Below are positions 47,890 through 57,260 of a stretch of DNA of 64,000 nucleotides, one piece after another (position 1 is the stretch's first letter; the number at the start of each line of letters is the position of its first letter). The stretch comes from Stutzerimonas kunmingensis. Its GTDB lineage: Bacteria > Pseudomonadota > Gammaproteobacteria > Pseudomonadales > Pseudomonadaceae. The notes under the pieces were generated by a model. It worked only from the letters and a program-made list of their open reading frames with translations. It had not been told where the DNA came from and made no database searches. The DNA lies in assembly GCF_002929225.1 (NCBI RefSeq), contig NZ_PISM01000014.1, forward strand, positions 771,411 through 835,410. The letters are read 5' to 3'. Position numbers and translations under genes: made by a program.

Positions 47890-48083
47890 GGTTTCAACCT
47901 TTTATATATGGCTCGCGGCATTCTTATAGCTCCCCTCAATTCGTCCTGTAAAGGCGCCAGCCGGTCGGCTTGAAACCCCGATCGTATGGGAGTACCGTCT
48001 GCGCCTTGAAACGAACCCAAGCCCGGCGTCATGCGGGGCCAATGTTTTCGCCAATCATCCTGGCGACCCCGCCTGGTAGGAAC

Positions 48084-49268
48084 ATGCATAAACCAAGCGC
48101 GACGCTGCTGATCATAGATGACGACGATGTGGTTCGAGCCAGTCTGGCTGCCTATCTGGATGACAGTGGTTTTCGTGTCTTGCAGGCCGGCAATGGCCCG
48201 CAGGGCATGGAGCTCTTCGAGTCGGAGCAGCCCGATCTGGTGATCTGCGATCTGCGCATGCCGCAGATGGATGGCCTTGAGCTGATCCGTCAGATCAGTG
48301 AGCGCCAGCTCGACCTCCCCGTGATCGTGGTTTCCGGTGCCGGCGTGATGAGCGACGCGGTGGAGGCCCTGCGCTTGGGCGCTGCCGACTACCTGATCAA
48401 GCCACTCGAAGACTTGGCAATGCTCGAGCATTCGGTGCGTCGTGCGCTGGATCGTTCGCGCTTGCGGCTAGAGAATCGTCGTTACCGCGAGCAGCTGGAG
48501 ACGGCCAATCGCGATCTGCAAGCCAGCCTGCACCTGTTGCAGGAAGATCAGGACGCCGGTCGTCAAGTGCAGATGAACATGCTGCCGGTGACGCCCTGGA
48601 GCGTCGATGGCTTCGATTTCGCCCACCAGATCATCCCATCGTTGTACCTGTCCGGTGACTTCGTCGACTATTTCCGCGTGGATGAGCGGCGCATCGGTTT
48701 CTACCTGGCCGATGTTTCCGGCCATGGTGCCTCCTCGGCGTTCGTGACCGTACTGCTCAAGTTCATGACGACCCGCCTGCTGTACGAGTCGCGCCGTGGC
48801 GGCACGCTGCGCGAGTTCAAACCGTCGGAAGTGCTAGATCACATCAACCGCGGGCTGATCAATTGCAAGCTGGGCAAGCACGTGACCATGCTGGGCGGCG
48901 TTATCGATCAGGAGCATGACGTGCTGCACTACAGCATTGGCGGTCATCTGCCTATGCCGGTGCTGTACACGGGAGAGGGGGCGCACTATCTCGAAGGGCG
49001 TGGGTTGCCGGTCGGGTTGTTCGTCGAGGCGACCTATCAGAATTTCGAGCTGAAGCTGCCCGAGACCTTCAGCTTGACCTTGCTCTCCGACGGCATTCTG
49101 GACCTTTTGCCCGGCGACACACTCAAAGAAAAAGAGTCCGCGCTGCCCGGTCTGATTACCGATGCCGGTGGCACGCTGGATGGATTACGTCGAGTCTTCG
49201 GGTTGGCCGAGCTGGCTGACATGCCCGACGATATCGCCTTGCTGGTGTTGAGCAGGAACCTTGCATGA
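48084..49268 (+). CDS. rssB: Response regulator with PP2C-type phosphatase domain (RssB)
   Basis: A 394-residue protein: receiver domain (about 6-125) with phospho-accepting Asp56 (LVICDLRMPQMDGLEL) and PLEDLAMLEHSV, a coiled linker (about 130-175), and a C-terminal SpoIIE/PP2C phosphatase domain with DVSGHGASSAFVTVLL and SDGILDLLPGD. In Pseudomonas it is the RssB-type partner of the STAS protein RssC, acting in control of RpoS. TAGGA precedes the ATG at 48084. Its stop overlaps the start of the STAS gene, so translation is coupled. Confidence 0.92.
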   Translation: MHKPSATLLIIDDDDVVRASLAAYLDDSGFRVLQAGNGPQGMELFESEQPDLVICDLRMPQMDGLELIRQISERQLDLPVIVVSGAGVMSDAVEALRLGAADYLIKPLEDLAMLEHSVRRALDRSRLRLENRRYREQLETANRDLQASLHLLQEDQDAGRQVQMNMLPVTPWSVDGFDFAHQIIPSLYLSGDFVDYFRVDERRIGFYLADVSGHGASSAFVTVLLKFMTTRLLYESRRGGTLREFKPSEVLDHINRGLINCKLGKHVTMLGGVIDQEHDVLHYSIGGHLPMPVLYTGEGAHYLEGRGLPVGLFVEATYQNFELKLPETFSLTLLSDGILDLLPGDTLKEKESALPGLITDAGGTLDGLRRVFGLAELADMPDDIALLVLSRNLA

Positions 49269-49747
49269 GTACTGGTAGAATCCAGTTCGCCGAGATGGAT
49301 GGCACCTTTGTTCTGAAGTTCATAGGTGAAATCCGTTTGACGCTCTGTTCGGCGCTGGATGCAACGATCGAGAAGATCTTCTCGTCGCGCAATTTTTCTT
49401 CGATTGTCATTGATCTGACCGAAAGCCGAAGCATTGACAGCACCACCTTGGGCCTCTTGGCCAAGCTGTCGATACTGTCGCGGCAGAAGGTGGGTATGTT
49501 GCCGACGCTGGTCACCACCCACCCGGACATCACCCGGCTGTTGCAGTCTATGGGCTTCGATCAGGTGTTCAATATCGTCGATACGCCGTTGCCTTGCCCG
49601 GAATGCCTGGCCGATCTGCCATCGCAGGATCAGTCCGAAGAGGTGGTGAAGGCCAAGGTGCTCGAGGCTCACCGCATCCTGATGAGCCTCAACGAATCCA
49701 ACCGCGAGGCCTTCCATGACCTCGTCACCGCATTGGAGCGGTCCTGA
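49265..49747 (+). CDS. rssC: STAS-domain anti-sigma factor antagonist (RssC)
   Basis: A 160-residue protein with a STAS domain (about 1-105). The Ser phosphorylation region reads LTESRSIDSTTLGLLAKLS near residue 58. A C-terminal cysteine pair (LPCPECLADLP) could bind metal, and a helical tail follows. RssB would dephosphorylate the STAS serine as in other partner-switch systems; the exact partner here is inferred. It overlaps the rssB stop by four bases (ATGA). Convergent with tal. Confidence 0.9.
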   Translation: MSTGRIQFAEMDGTFVLKFIGEIRLTLCSALDATIEKIFSSRNFSSIVIDLTESRSIDSTTLGLLAKLSILSRQKVGMLPTLVTTHPDITRLLQSMGFDQVFNIVDTPLPCPECLADLPSQDQSEEVVKAKVLEAHRILMSLNESNREAFHDLVTALERS

Positions 49748-50674
49748 TCAGGCCAGCTTGGCAAGCAGGGCTTCGAGTTTCTCCTGGTCCCGCGCGAACT
49801 GACGGATGCCTTCGGCAAGCTTTTCGGTCGCCATCGCATCCTCGTTCAGGCCCCAGCGGAAGCTCTTTTCATCCAGACTGATACGCGCTTCTGACTCGCG
49901 GCCGGGCTGCAGTTTGCGTTCCAGCGCGCCGCTGGCTGCGGCCAGGTCGCCGAGCAGTTCCGGGCTGATGGTCAGCCGGTCGCAACCGGCCAGTGCCTCG
50001 ATCTGTCCGACATTGCGGAAGCTCGCGCCCATCACTACCGTCTTGTATCCGTGAGCCTTGTAGTAGTCGTAGATGCGGCTGACCGATTGCACGCCCGGAT
50101 CTTCCGCGCCTTGGTAATCACGACCTTCGTGCTTCTTGTACCAGTCATAGATGCGGCCAACGAACGGTGAAATCAGGAACACACCGGCCTCGGCGCATGC
50201 CACGGCCTGGGTGAAGGAGAACAGCAGGGTAAGGTTGGTCTGGATGCCGGCTTTCTCCAGCTGTTCGGCTGCGCGGATGCCTTCCCAGGTCGAAGCGATC
50301 TTGATCAGAACGCGCTCGCGGCTAATGCCAGCCTGCTCGTAAAGGCCGATCAGGCGCTCACCACGCTGGACCATGGCTTGAGTGTCGAACGACAATCGCG
50401 CGTCGACCTCGGTGGAGATGCGCCCGGGGATCAGTTCCAGAATCTGCTTGCCTACCGCGACGGCGAACAGGTCGCACGCCAGACCGATGTCGCCGTGGCA
50501 CTGCTTCATCGCGTTCGCCAGGTCATCGGCATAACGCGGCATGGCCGCTGCCTTGAGCAGCAGTGAAGGATTGGTGGTGGCGTCCACCGGTTTCAGGCGA
50601 GCAATGGCGTCGATGTCGCCTGTATCGGCGACGACAGTGGTGAACTGCTTGAGTTGTTCCAGCTTGGAAGTCAT
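49748..50674 (-). CDS. tal: Transaldolase
   Basis: A 308-residue class I transaldolase of the TalB type, in the non-oxidative pentose phosphate pathway. The Schiff-base Lys125 lies in [12 protein letters not shown]. Other conserved parts are [43 protein letters not shown] and [12 protein letters not shown]. The ATG at 50674 begins [20 protein letters not shown]; a 20-codon upstream extension is not conserved. Its stop adjoins that of rssC with no gap. Confidence 0.95.
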   Translation of the reverse strand: MTSKLEQLKQFTTVVADTGDIDAIARLKPVDATTNPSLLLKAAAMPRYADDLANAMKQCHGDIGLACDLFAVAVGKQILELIPGRISTEVDARLSFDTQAMVQRGERLIGLYEQAGISRERVLIKIASTWEGIRAAEQLEKAGIQTNLTLLFSFTQAVACAEAGVFLISPFVGRIYDWYKKHEGRDYQGAEDPGVQSVSRIYDYYKAHGYKTVVMGASFRNVGQIEALAGCDRLTISPELLGDLAAASGALERKLQPGRESEARISLDEKSFRWGLNEDAMATEKLAEGIRQFARDQEKLEALLAKLA

Positions 50675-50805
50675 GTAAGAGGGGCTCCGTCCTGTGAGTG
50701 GCATGACCTTACCCGAGCCAGTCAGCCCGCTCAACGAGCGGGTGGACCCGGATGCGCCTGGCCTTTGATTCAGATGCCGGGGTTGCGTTCCTTGAACGTG
50801 GAGCG

Positions 50806-51864
50806 TCAGTGCCCTTCGAGCAGCGCCACCGCCTGATCGAGCAGCGCAAGGGGGTTGCTCGTCTTGTGGATGTCCACCGAGAGCAGCTGGCGGAAGCGCC
50901 GCGCGCCGGGAAAGCCCTGGCCCAAACCGAGCACATGACGGGTGATGTGATGCATCGCGCCACCGTCGCTCAAGTGGCGCTCAATGTAGGGTCGCATATT
51001 GCGTAGTGCCTGTGCCCGGCTGATCACCGGCGCTTCACTACCGAACAGCTCCCGGTCGACGCGGGCCAGCAGATAGGGGTTGTGGTAGGCCTCGCGCCCT
51101 AGCATGACGCCATCGAAGGTTTGCAGGTGCGCGCGACACTCGTCCAGCGTCTTGATGCCGCCGTTCAGGATGATCTCGAGGTCCGGGAAGTCCTTTTTCA
51201 GCTGCGCGGCGATGTCGTAACGCAATGGCGGCACCTCACGGTTCTGCTTCGGTGACAGCCCTTCGAGGATGGCTATGCGCGCGTGCACGGTGAAACTGCG
51301 GCATCCGGCGTCGCGTACCTGACCGACGAAATCGCACAGCTCGGCATAGCTGTCGCGTCCATTGATACCGATGCGATGCTTGACGGTGACCTCGATATCC
51401 ACTGCATCGCGCATTGCCTTTACGCAATCGGCTACCAGTGACGGGTGGCCCATCAGGCAGGCGCCGATCATGTTGTTCTGCACCCGATCGCTGGGGCAGC
51501 CGACGTTGAGGTTAACCTCGTCATAACCCGTGGCTTCGGCGAGCTTGGCGCAGGCTGCCAGATCGCTCGGCACGCTGCCGCCGAGCTGCAGCGCCAGCGG
51601 GTGTTCACACTCGTCGTGGCCCAAGAAGCGCGAGGCGTCGCCATGCAGCAGCGCGCCGGTCGTCACCATCTCGGTGTAGAGCAGGGTGTGCTGCGACAAC
51701 TGCCGGGCAAAGTAGCGAAAGCGGCGGTCCGTCCAGTCCATCATGGGTGCGACGGAGAACTTTCTACTTGCAACAGACTGATTCGAACGAGGACTTTGCA
51801 CTATCGGGCCGGATAACTTGGAGAGTCGGTGCAGGCGCACACGAGCGGTAAATGGGGGCGGCAT
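50806..51864 (-). CDS. dusA: tRNA-dihydrouridine(20/20a) synthase
   Basis: An FMN-dependent dihydrouridine synthase of the DusA type. The core starts [22 protein letters not shown], then [24 protein letters not shown] and [19 protein letters not shown] with the catalytic Cys. [24 protein letters not shown] and [11 protein letters not shown] are also present. Including the ATG at 51864 there are 352 residues; the first 35 are poorly conserved, and a GTG at 51801 is an alternative start. No clear ribosome-binding site decides between them. Confidence 0.92.
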   Translation of the reverse strand: MPPPFTARVRLHRLSKLSGPIVQSPRSNQSVASRKFSVAPMMDWTDRRFRYFARQLSQHTLLYTEMVTTGALLHGDASRFLGHDECEHPLALQLGGSVPSDLAACAKLAEATGYDEVNLNVGCPSDRVQNNMIGACLMGHPSLVADCVKAMRDAVDIEVTVKHRIGINGRDSYAELCDFVGQVRDAGCRSFTVHARIAILEGLSPKQNREVPPLRYDIAAQLKKDFPDLEIILNGGIKTLDECRAHLQTFDGVMLGREAYHNPYLLARVDRELFGSEAPVISRAQALRNMRPYIERHLSDGGAMHHITRHVLGLGQGFPGARRFRQLLSVDIHKTSNPLALLDQAVALLEGH

Positions 51865-52143
51865 TATACAGGATGCTGCCCATGGGCCAGCCCGGCTCGC
51901 AAGCCTGTCGTCCGGTCCGGATCAGCGGCGGCTGCCTTTTCCAGGTGCCCGTCTTGCGGTCCGCCAAAAACCGTGCGGTCACCGAACGACGGGGTGTCCT
52001 TCGTTGGTCGAATCTCCTATGCTCGAACGAAGCGATAGTCTTGACGAAGATCAAGCCTGAGCATGCATGTGCGTGGCAGGAATCGCCGCCGGCGTCGTTG
52101 ACGATGGACCGGCCGACTATAAGAACAATGCGAGTGCCTGGTG

Positions 52144-53097
52144 ATGGAACGACTGCTGAACGAGAAAAGCAGGATCTTCGAGCATGCTGATCCGCATGCC
52201 GTTTCGGACTACGTCAATCAGCACGTGGGGGCGCACTGCATCCAGCTGCCGCGCACCGACAGTCCGCAAGCCAGCCTCAGTCATTGCAAGTTCGGCAAGC
52301 TTGACCTGTGCCAGATCAGTTATGGCGGCAGCGTTCACGTCACTTCGCCGGCGCTCGAGACCATCTACCACCTGCAGCTGCTGCAGCGCGGCCATTGCCT
52401 GTGGCGCGGTCGGGGCCAGGAGCACTATTTCACCCCCGGCGAGCTGCTGCTGATCAATCCGGACGATCCGGTCGACCTGACCTATTCGGATGACTGCGAG
52501 AAGCTCATCGTCAAGCTGCCGGCTTCCTTTCTGGAGAAGGCCTGTAGCGAGAACCAGTGGCAGGCTCCGGCGGAGGGGATTCGCTTCGGCAGCAACCGAC
52601 ACGCGCTCAGCGAACTCGATGGGTTTGGCAGCCTGCTTGGATTGATCTGCCAAGAGGCGGGCTCTGAGCAGAGCATTCCGCAGATTCAGGAACAGTACAG
52701 CCGCATCATCGCCAGCAAGCTGCTCTGCAGCCTGGCCAGCAACATCCGCCGCGATCCGTTTGGCGACAGTTGCCCGTCCTTCGGGCGGATTGCCGACTAT
52801 ATAGATGAGCATCTGAAGCGTGACATTTCTGTCGAACAGCTGGCCGAGCTGGCCAACATGAGCCTGCGCTCGCTCTATCTGTTGTTCGAGCGCAAGGTCG
52901 GCACCACGCCGAAGTCCTATATCCGCCAGCGCAAGCTAGAGCAGATCCATGGCCGGCTAAGCGATCCTTCGGCCAAGGTGCGCAACATCACCGAAATCGC
53001 CATGGACTACGGCTTCATGCACCTGGGGCGTTTCTCGGAAAGCTACAAGAGCACCTTCGGCGAGCTACCTTCGGATACGTTGCGCCGCCATCACTGA
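52144..53097 (+). CDS. benR: AraC/XylS-family activator of benzoate genes
   Basis: A 317-residue AraC-type regulator. The N-terminal effector domain (about 1-200; NEKSRIFEHADPHAVSDYVNQHVGAHC, SPALETIYHLQLLQRGHC) is of the BenR/XylS type. The C-terminal DNA-binding region (about 205-310) has two helix-turn-helices: ISVEQLAELANMSLRSLYLLFERKVG and ITEIAMDYGFMHLGRFSESYKSTFG. BenR activates benABCD in response to benzoate. The XylS/BenR boxes upstream of benA support this. The ATG at 52144 is preferred over an adjacent GTG at 52141. Confidence 0.94.
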   Translation: MERLLNEKSRIFEHADPHAVSDYVNQHVGAHCIQLPRTDSPQASLSHCKFGKLDLCQISYGGSVHVTSPALETIYHLQLLQRGHCLWRGRGQEHYFTPGELLLINPDDPVDLTYSDDCEKLIVKLPASFLEKACSENQWQAPAEGIRFGSNRHALSELDGFGSLLGLICQEAGSEQSIPQIQEQYSRIIASKLLCSLASNIRRDPFGDSCPSFGRIADYIDEHLKRDISVEQLAELANMSLRSLYLLFERKVGTTPKSYIRQRKLEQIHGRLSDPSAKVRNITEIAMDYGFMHLGRFSESYKSTFGELPSDTLRRHH

Positions 53098-53233
53098 GTC
53101 CCCTTGAGTCGCTGCCGGTCCGACGGAAGCGGCTCTTTTTTCCTTCCCTGCCTCTGCGCATTCGCTGCTCGTCACCCCGTGTGATGCGCGGGTGTGTTCC
53201 TGCGTGCCTGCGTCAATCTGTCCGCTTTCGCTT

Positions 53234-53270
53234 TGCAGAAAACGGATAAAGGTCCTGCAGGAAACGGATA
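53234..53270 (+). promoter_or_regulatory. BenR/XylS-type tandem operator upstream of benA
   Basis: Two direct copies of TGCA-N6-GGNTA: TGCAGAAAACGGATA (53234-53248) and TGCAGGAAACGGATA (53256-53270), 13 of 15 bases identical and on the same strand. This matches the XylS/BenR half-site known from the TOL Pm and benA promoters. Seven bases separate the copies (22 from start to start), one more than the six I recall for Pm. They lie about 65-100 bases before the benA start, with AT-poor DNA between. Confidence 0.9.
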
Positions 53271-53312
53271 TTGATCCCTCTCCCCGCGCCGTAGCCTTCA
53301 TCACGTAGACAC

Positions 53313-53320
53313 AATAACAA
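53313..53320 (+). promoter_or_regulatory. Crc/Hfq catabolite-repression motif at the benA ribosome-binding site
   Basis: AATAACAA matches the Pseudomonas AAYAAYAA catabolite activity motif exactly. It stands two bases before the GGAGG of benA, where Hfq/Crc binding would block ribosome access when preferred carbon sources are present. Confidence 0.65.
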
Positions 53321-53334
53321 TGGAGGCCCCGGCC

Positions 53335-54695
53335 ATGTCCCTGGGATTCGACTACCTTGATTCGCTGCTAGAAGAAGATAAAGAGAAGGGCGTCTTTCGT
53401 TGCAAGCGCGAGATGTTCACCGACCCGCGGTTGTTCGATCTGGAGATGAAACACATCTTCGAGGGCAACTGGCTGTAATCGCTCACGAGAGTCAGATCCC
53501 CGAGAAGAACGACTACTACACCACCCAGATGGGTCGTCAGCCGATCTTCATCGCCCGCAACAAGGATGGCGAGCTCAACGCCTTCATCAATGCCTGCAGT
53601 CATCGCAGTGCCATGCTGTGCCGCTTCAAGAGCGGCAACAAGGCGACCTATACCTGTCCATTCCATGGCTGGACGTTCAATAACTCGGGCAAGCTGCTGA
53701 AGGTCAAGGACCCGAAGGAAGCTGGCTACCCGGATAGCTTCAACTGCGACGGCTCCCACGACCTGAAGAAGGTCGCGCGCTTCGAGTCCTACCGCGGCTT
53801 CCTGTTCGGCCGCCTGCGTGAAGACGTCGCGCCACTGGAGGACTTCCTCGGCGAGTCGAAGAAGATCATCGACATGGTGGTCGACCAGTCGCCCGATGGC
53901 ATCGAAGTCTTGCGCGGCTCGTCCACCTATGTCTACGAAGGCAACTGGAACCTGCAGGCCGAAAACGGTGCGGACGGCTACCACGTCACCGCCGTGCACT
54001 GGAACTACGCCGCCACCCAGCAGCACCGCAAGCTGAAAGAGGCCGGTGACGACATCCGCGCGATGAGCGCCGGTGGCTGGGGCAAGAAGGGCGGTGGTTT
54101 CTACTCCTTCGAGAACGGTCACCTGCTTCTCTGGACCCGCTGGGACAACCCGGAAGACCGCCCGCTTTATGCGCGCCGTGACGAGATGATCGCCGAGGTC
54201 GGCCAGGCTCGCACCGACTGGATGATCGAGAATTCGCGCAACCTCTGCCTCTACCCGAACCTGTATCTGATGGACCAGTTCGGCTCGCAGCTGCGCATCG
54301 CCAAGCCGATCTCCGTCGACAGGACCGAAGTCACCATCTACTGCATCGCCCCCAAGGGCGAAAGCGCCGAAGCCCGCGCCCGCCGCATCCGCCAGTACGA
54401 AGACTTCTTCAACGTCAGCGGCATGGCCACGCCGGATGACCTCGAAGAGTTCCGCGCCTGCCAGCAGGGCTTTGCCGGCCGGGCGATGGAATGGAACGAC
54501 ATGTCCCGCGGTGCCAAGCACTGGATCGATGGCGCCGATGAGGGCGCGCAGGAGATCGACCTGCATCCGCTGATGAGCGGCGTGCGCACCGAGGATGAAG
54601 GCCTGTTCGTGCTGCAGCACCACTACTGGCAGCAACAGATGATCAAGGCGGTGCAGCAAGAGCAGGACCAGCTGATCCACGTGGAGGGCGCGTGA
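53335..54695 (+). pseudogene. benA: Benzoate 1,2-dioxygenase large subunit, frameshifted
   Basis: Alpha subunit of the ring-hydroxylating dioxygenase that converts benzoate to its cis-diol. From the ATG at 53335 (GGAGG eight bases before) the frame reads [19 protein letters not shown] and so on to GNWL, then TAA at 53476-53478. The next frame continues [20 protein letters not shown] without a break to 54695. One missing base after the TA of a Tyr codon would restore 453 residues, the usual length. The Rieske ligands (CSHRS and CPFHGW) and mononuclear-iron region ([13 protein letters not shown]) are intact in the second part. Either the gene is truly broken or the base is a sequencing error. 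Confidence 0.93.
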
Positions 54696-55183
54696 TGACT
54701 CTCTCCTACGAAACCGCGCGCGACTTCCTCTACCGCGAAGCGCGCTATCTGGATGACAAGGACTGGGACGCCTGGCTCGAACTCTATGCGCCGGACGCCA
54801 CCTTCTGGATGCCGGCCTGGGATGACCGCGACCAGCTGACCCAGGACCCGATGAGCGAAATTTCGCTGATCTGGTACGGCAACCGCAGCGGCCTCGAAGA
54901 CCGGGTGTTCCGCATCCGCACCGAGCGCTCCAGCGCAACCATTCCGGACACCCGGACGAGCCACAACATCAGCAACCTAGAGTTGCTCGAGCAGGCCGAC
55001 GGCGTCTGCAAGCTGCGCTTCAACTGGCACACGATGAGCTTTCGCTACAAGACGGTCGACCACTTCTACGGCACCAGCTTCTACACCCTTGATACGCGCG
55101 GCGAGAACCCGCTGATTAGGGCCAAGAAAGTCGTGCTGAAGAACGACTACATCCGCCAGATGATCGACGTGTACCACCTCTGA
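54695..55183 (+). CDS. benB: Benzoate 1,2-dioxygenase small subunit
   Basis: A 162-residue beta subunit of the aromatic-ring-hydroxylating dioxygenase. It starts MTLSYETARDFLYREARYLDDKDWDAWLELYAPDATFWMPAW and shows the NTF2-like fold typical of these structural subunits, with FRIRTERSSATIPDTRTSHNISN. The ATG overlaps the benA stop codon (TGATG), and GGAGG lies before it, so translation is coupled to benA. A non-translated benA tail could therefore reduce its expression. Confidence 0.96.
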   Translation: MTLSYETARDFLYREARYLDDKDWDAWLELYAPDATFWMPAWDDRDQLTQDPMSEISLIWYGNRSGLEDRVFRIRTERSSATIPDTRTSHNISNLELLEQADGVCKLRFNWHTMSFRYKTVDHFYGTSFYTLDTRGENPLIRAKKVVLKNDYIRQMIDVYHL

Positions 55184-55193
55184 GGGCGCCGCC

Positions 55194-56204
55194 ATGACTC
55201 ACAAGATCGCATTGAACTTCGAAGACGGCGTCACCCGTTTCATCGACGCCAACTTAGGCGAAACCGTCGCCGATGCCGCTTACCGCCAGGGCATCAACGT
55301 GCCGCTGGATTGCCGTGACGGCGCCTGCGGGGCCTGCAAATGCTTCGCCGAGAGCGGCCGCTACGACCTCGGCGAGGAATACATCGAGGATGCGTTGAGC
55401 GAAGCCGAAGCCGAGCAGGGCTACGTATTGACCTGCCAGATGCGCGCCGAGAGCGACTGCGTGATTCGTGTGCCGGCCGCTTCTGACATCTGCAAAACCC
55501 AGCAGGCCAACTACCAGGCTGCGATCAGCAATGTGCGCCAGCTCTCCGAGAGCACCATTGCGCTGTCGATCAAGGGCGAATCGCTGAACCAGCTGGCGTT
55601 CCTGCCCGGGCAGTACGTCAATCTGCAGGTGCCTGGCAGCGATCAGACCCGCGCCTACTCCTTCAGCTCGCTGCAAAAGGATGGCGAGGTCAGCTTCCTG
55701 ATCCGCAACGTGCCGGGCGGGCTGATGAGCAGCTTTCTGACCAACCTTGCCAAGGCTGGCGACAGCGTCAACCTGGCCGGGCCGCTCGGCGCCTTCTATC
55801 TGCGCGAGATCAAGCGGCCATTGTTATTGCTGGCCGGCGGCACCGGCCTCGCGCCGTTCACCGCAATGCTGGAGAAGATCGCCGAGCAGGGTAGCGAGCA
55901 TCCGCTGCACCTGATCTACGGCGTCACCCACGACCACGATCTGGTGGAGATGGAGAAGCTCGAGGCCTTCGCTGCGCGCATCCCTAACTTCACTTACAGC
56001 GCCTGCGTCGCCAGCCCGGACAGCGCCTATCCGCAGAAGGGCTACGTGACCCAGCACATCGAGCCCAGGCACCTCAACGACGGTGAAGTGGACATCTACC
56101 TCTGCGGCCCGCCTCCGATGGTCGAGGCGGTCAGCGGCTTCATCCGTGAGCAAGGGCTGGAGCCTGCGAATTTCTACTACGAGAAGTTTGCCGCCAGCGC
56201 CTGA
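55194..56204 (+). CDS. benC: Benzoate 1,2-dioxygenase electron-transfer component
   Basis: A 336-residue NADH reductase: N-terminal plant-type 2Fe-2S domain (Cys40, Cys45, Cys48 and Cys81; LDCRDGACGACKCF), a central FAD domain (LPGQYVNLQVPGSDQTRAYSFSS) and a C-terminal NAD domain (LLLAGGTGLAPFTAMLE, IYLCGPPPMVEAV). It passes electrons from NADH to BenAB. It starts ten bases after benB and is complete. A REP pair follows before benD. Confidence 0.96.
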   Translation: MTHKIALNFEDGVTRFIDANLGETVADAAYRQGINVPLDCRDGACGACKCFAESGRYDLGEEYIEDALSEAEAEQGYVLTCQMRAESDCVIRVPAASDICKTQQANYQAAISNVRQLSESTIALSIKGESLNQLAFLPGQYVNLQVPGSDQTRAYSFSSLQKDGEVSFLIRNVPGGLMSSFLTNLAKAGDSVNLAGPLGAFYLREIKRPLLLLAGGTGLAPFTAMLEKIAEQGSEHPLHLIYGVTHDHDLVEMEKLEAFAARIPNFTYSACVASPDSAYPQKGYVTQHIEPRHLNDGEVDIYLCGPPPMVEAVSGFIREQGLEPANFYYEKFAASA

Positions 56205-56228
56205 GGGCAAGGTGGGCAAGGTTTTTTT

Positions 56229-56335
56229 TGTAGGAGCGAGAGAGGCGCTGAGCCCTTGCTCGCGAATGGGCCGGCACGCCGCCAACCGTCTGGATCACCG
56301 CACCAAAGAGCTTCGCGAGCAAGCTCGCTCCTACA
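56229..56335. repeat. REP pair (REPIN-like) between benC and benD
   Basis: Inverted copies of the pseudomonad REP sequence: TGTAGGAGCGAG at 56229-56240 with CTCGCTCCTACA at 56324-56335. A second inverse pair lies inside, TTGCTCGCGAA and TTCGCGAGCAA. The 107-base unit could fold into a large cruciform or, in mRNA, a stem that affects stability of the benABC transcript relative to benD onward. A T run precedes the left arm. Confidence 0.9.
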
Positions 56336-56376
56336 AGGCTGGGTGCGCTGGCTTCGAGCAAGTTGAGGAAAGGTAG

Positions 56377-57156
56377 ATGAACACACGTTTTCAGAACAAG
56401 GTCGCCGTCATCACCGGCGCGGCCCAGGGCATCGGCCGCCGCGTGGGCGAGCGCATGGGCGAAGAGGGTGGCAGGCTGTTGCTGGTCGACCGCTCCGAAC
56501 TGGTCCACGAACTGGCCGATGAGCTGGGGGCGACGGGCGTCGAGGTGCTGACGCTCACCGCCGATCTCGAGCAATTTGCCGACTGCCATCGCGTCATGAA
56601 CGCGGCGAAGGCGCGCTTCGGCCGCCTCGATATCTTGGTCAACAACGTCGGCGGCACCATCTGGGCCAAGCCCTTCGAGCATTACCAGGAACACGAGATC
56701 GAGGCCGAAGTGCGCCGCTCGCTGTTTCCCACGCTGTGGTGCTGCCACGCCGCGCTGCCGCACATGCTGGAGCAGGGCGCGGGCGCCATCGTCAACGTCT
56801 CTTCGATTGCCACGCGCAGCCTGAATCGCGTGCCCTATGGCGCGGCCAAGGGCGGGGTGAATGCGTTGACTGCGTGCCTGGCCTTCGAGAACGCCGAGCG
56901 CGGCATTCGCGTCAACGCCACCGCGCCGGGCGGCACCGAGGCGCCGCCGCGGCGCATTCCGCGCAACAGTGCCGAGCAGACTGAGCAGGAAAAGCTCTGG
57001 TACCAGCAGATCGTCGATCAGACCGTCGATTCATCGCTGATGAAGCGCTACGGGACGATCGACGAGCAGACCGGCGCGATCCTTTTCCTGGCATCGGACG
57101 ACGCGTCCTACATCACCGGCGTGACCCTGCCGGTGGGTGGTGGCGATCTCGGCTGA
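56377..57156 (+). CDS. benD: Benzoate cis-diol dehydrogenase
   Basis: A 259-residue short-chain dehydrogenase that oxidises 1,6-dihydroxycyclohexa-2,4-diene-1-carboxylate to catechol with loss of CO2. The cofactor motif GAAQGIGRRVGERM starts near residue 14, NNVGGT lies near 87, and the catalytic Ser and YGAAKGG (Tyr, Lys) are present. The tail FLASDDASYITGVTLPVGGG is typical of the family. GAGGAAAGGT lies before the ATG. It is separated from benC by the REP pair. Confidence 0.95.
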   Translation: MNTRFQNKVAVITGAAQGIGRRVGERMGEEGGRLLLVDRSELVHELADELGATGVEVLTLTADLEQFADCHRVMNAAKARFGRLDILVNNVGGTIWAKPFEHYQEHEIEAEVRRSLFPTLWCCHAALPHMLEQGAGAIVNVSSIATRSLNRVPYGAAKGGVNALTACLAFENAERGIRVNATAPGGTEAPPRRIPRNSAEQTEQEKLWYQQIVDQTVDSSLMKRYGTIDEQTGAILFLASDDASYITGVTLPVGGGDLG

Positions 57157-57260
57157 ATCACATAGACCGGCCTGACCGGACAACGCCAAGGCACCTCGGC
57201 GGCGCGGTGATTCACCGCTGCGGCCGACCGCGACTAACAAAAACAATAGAGAGTCTTGCC

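Noticed and set aside
53400..53478. benA as a programmed +1 or -1 frameshift gene
   Set aside because: The CTG TAA TCG junction has no slippery heptamer, no upstream Shine-Dalgarno-like stimulator and no downstream structure of note, and BenA homologues are not known to need shifting.
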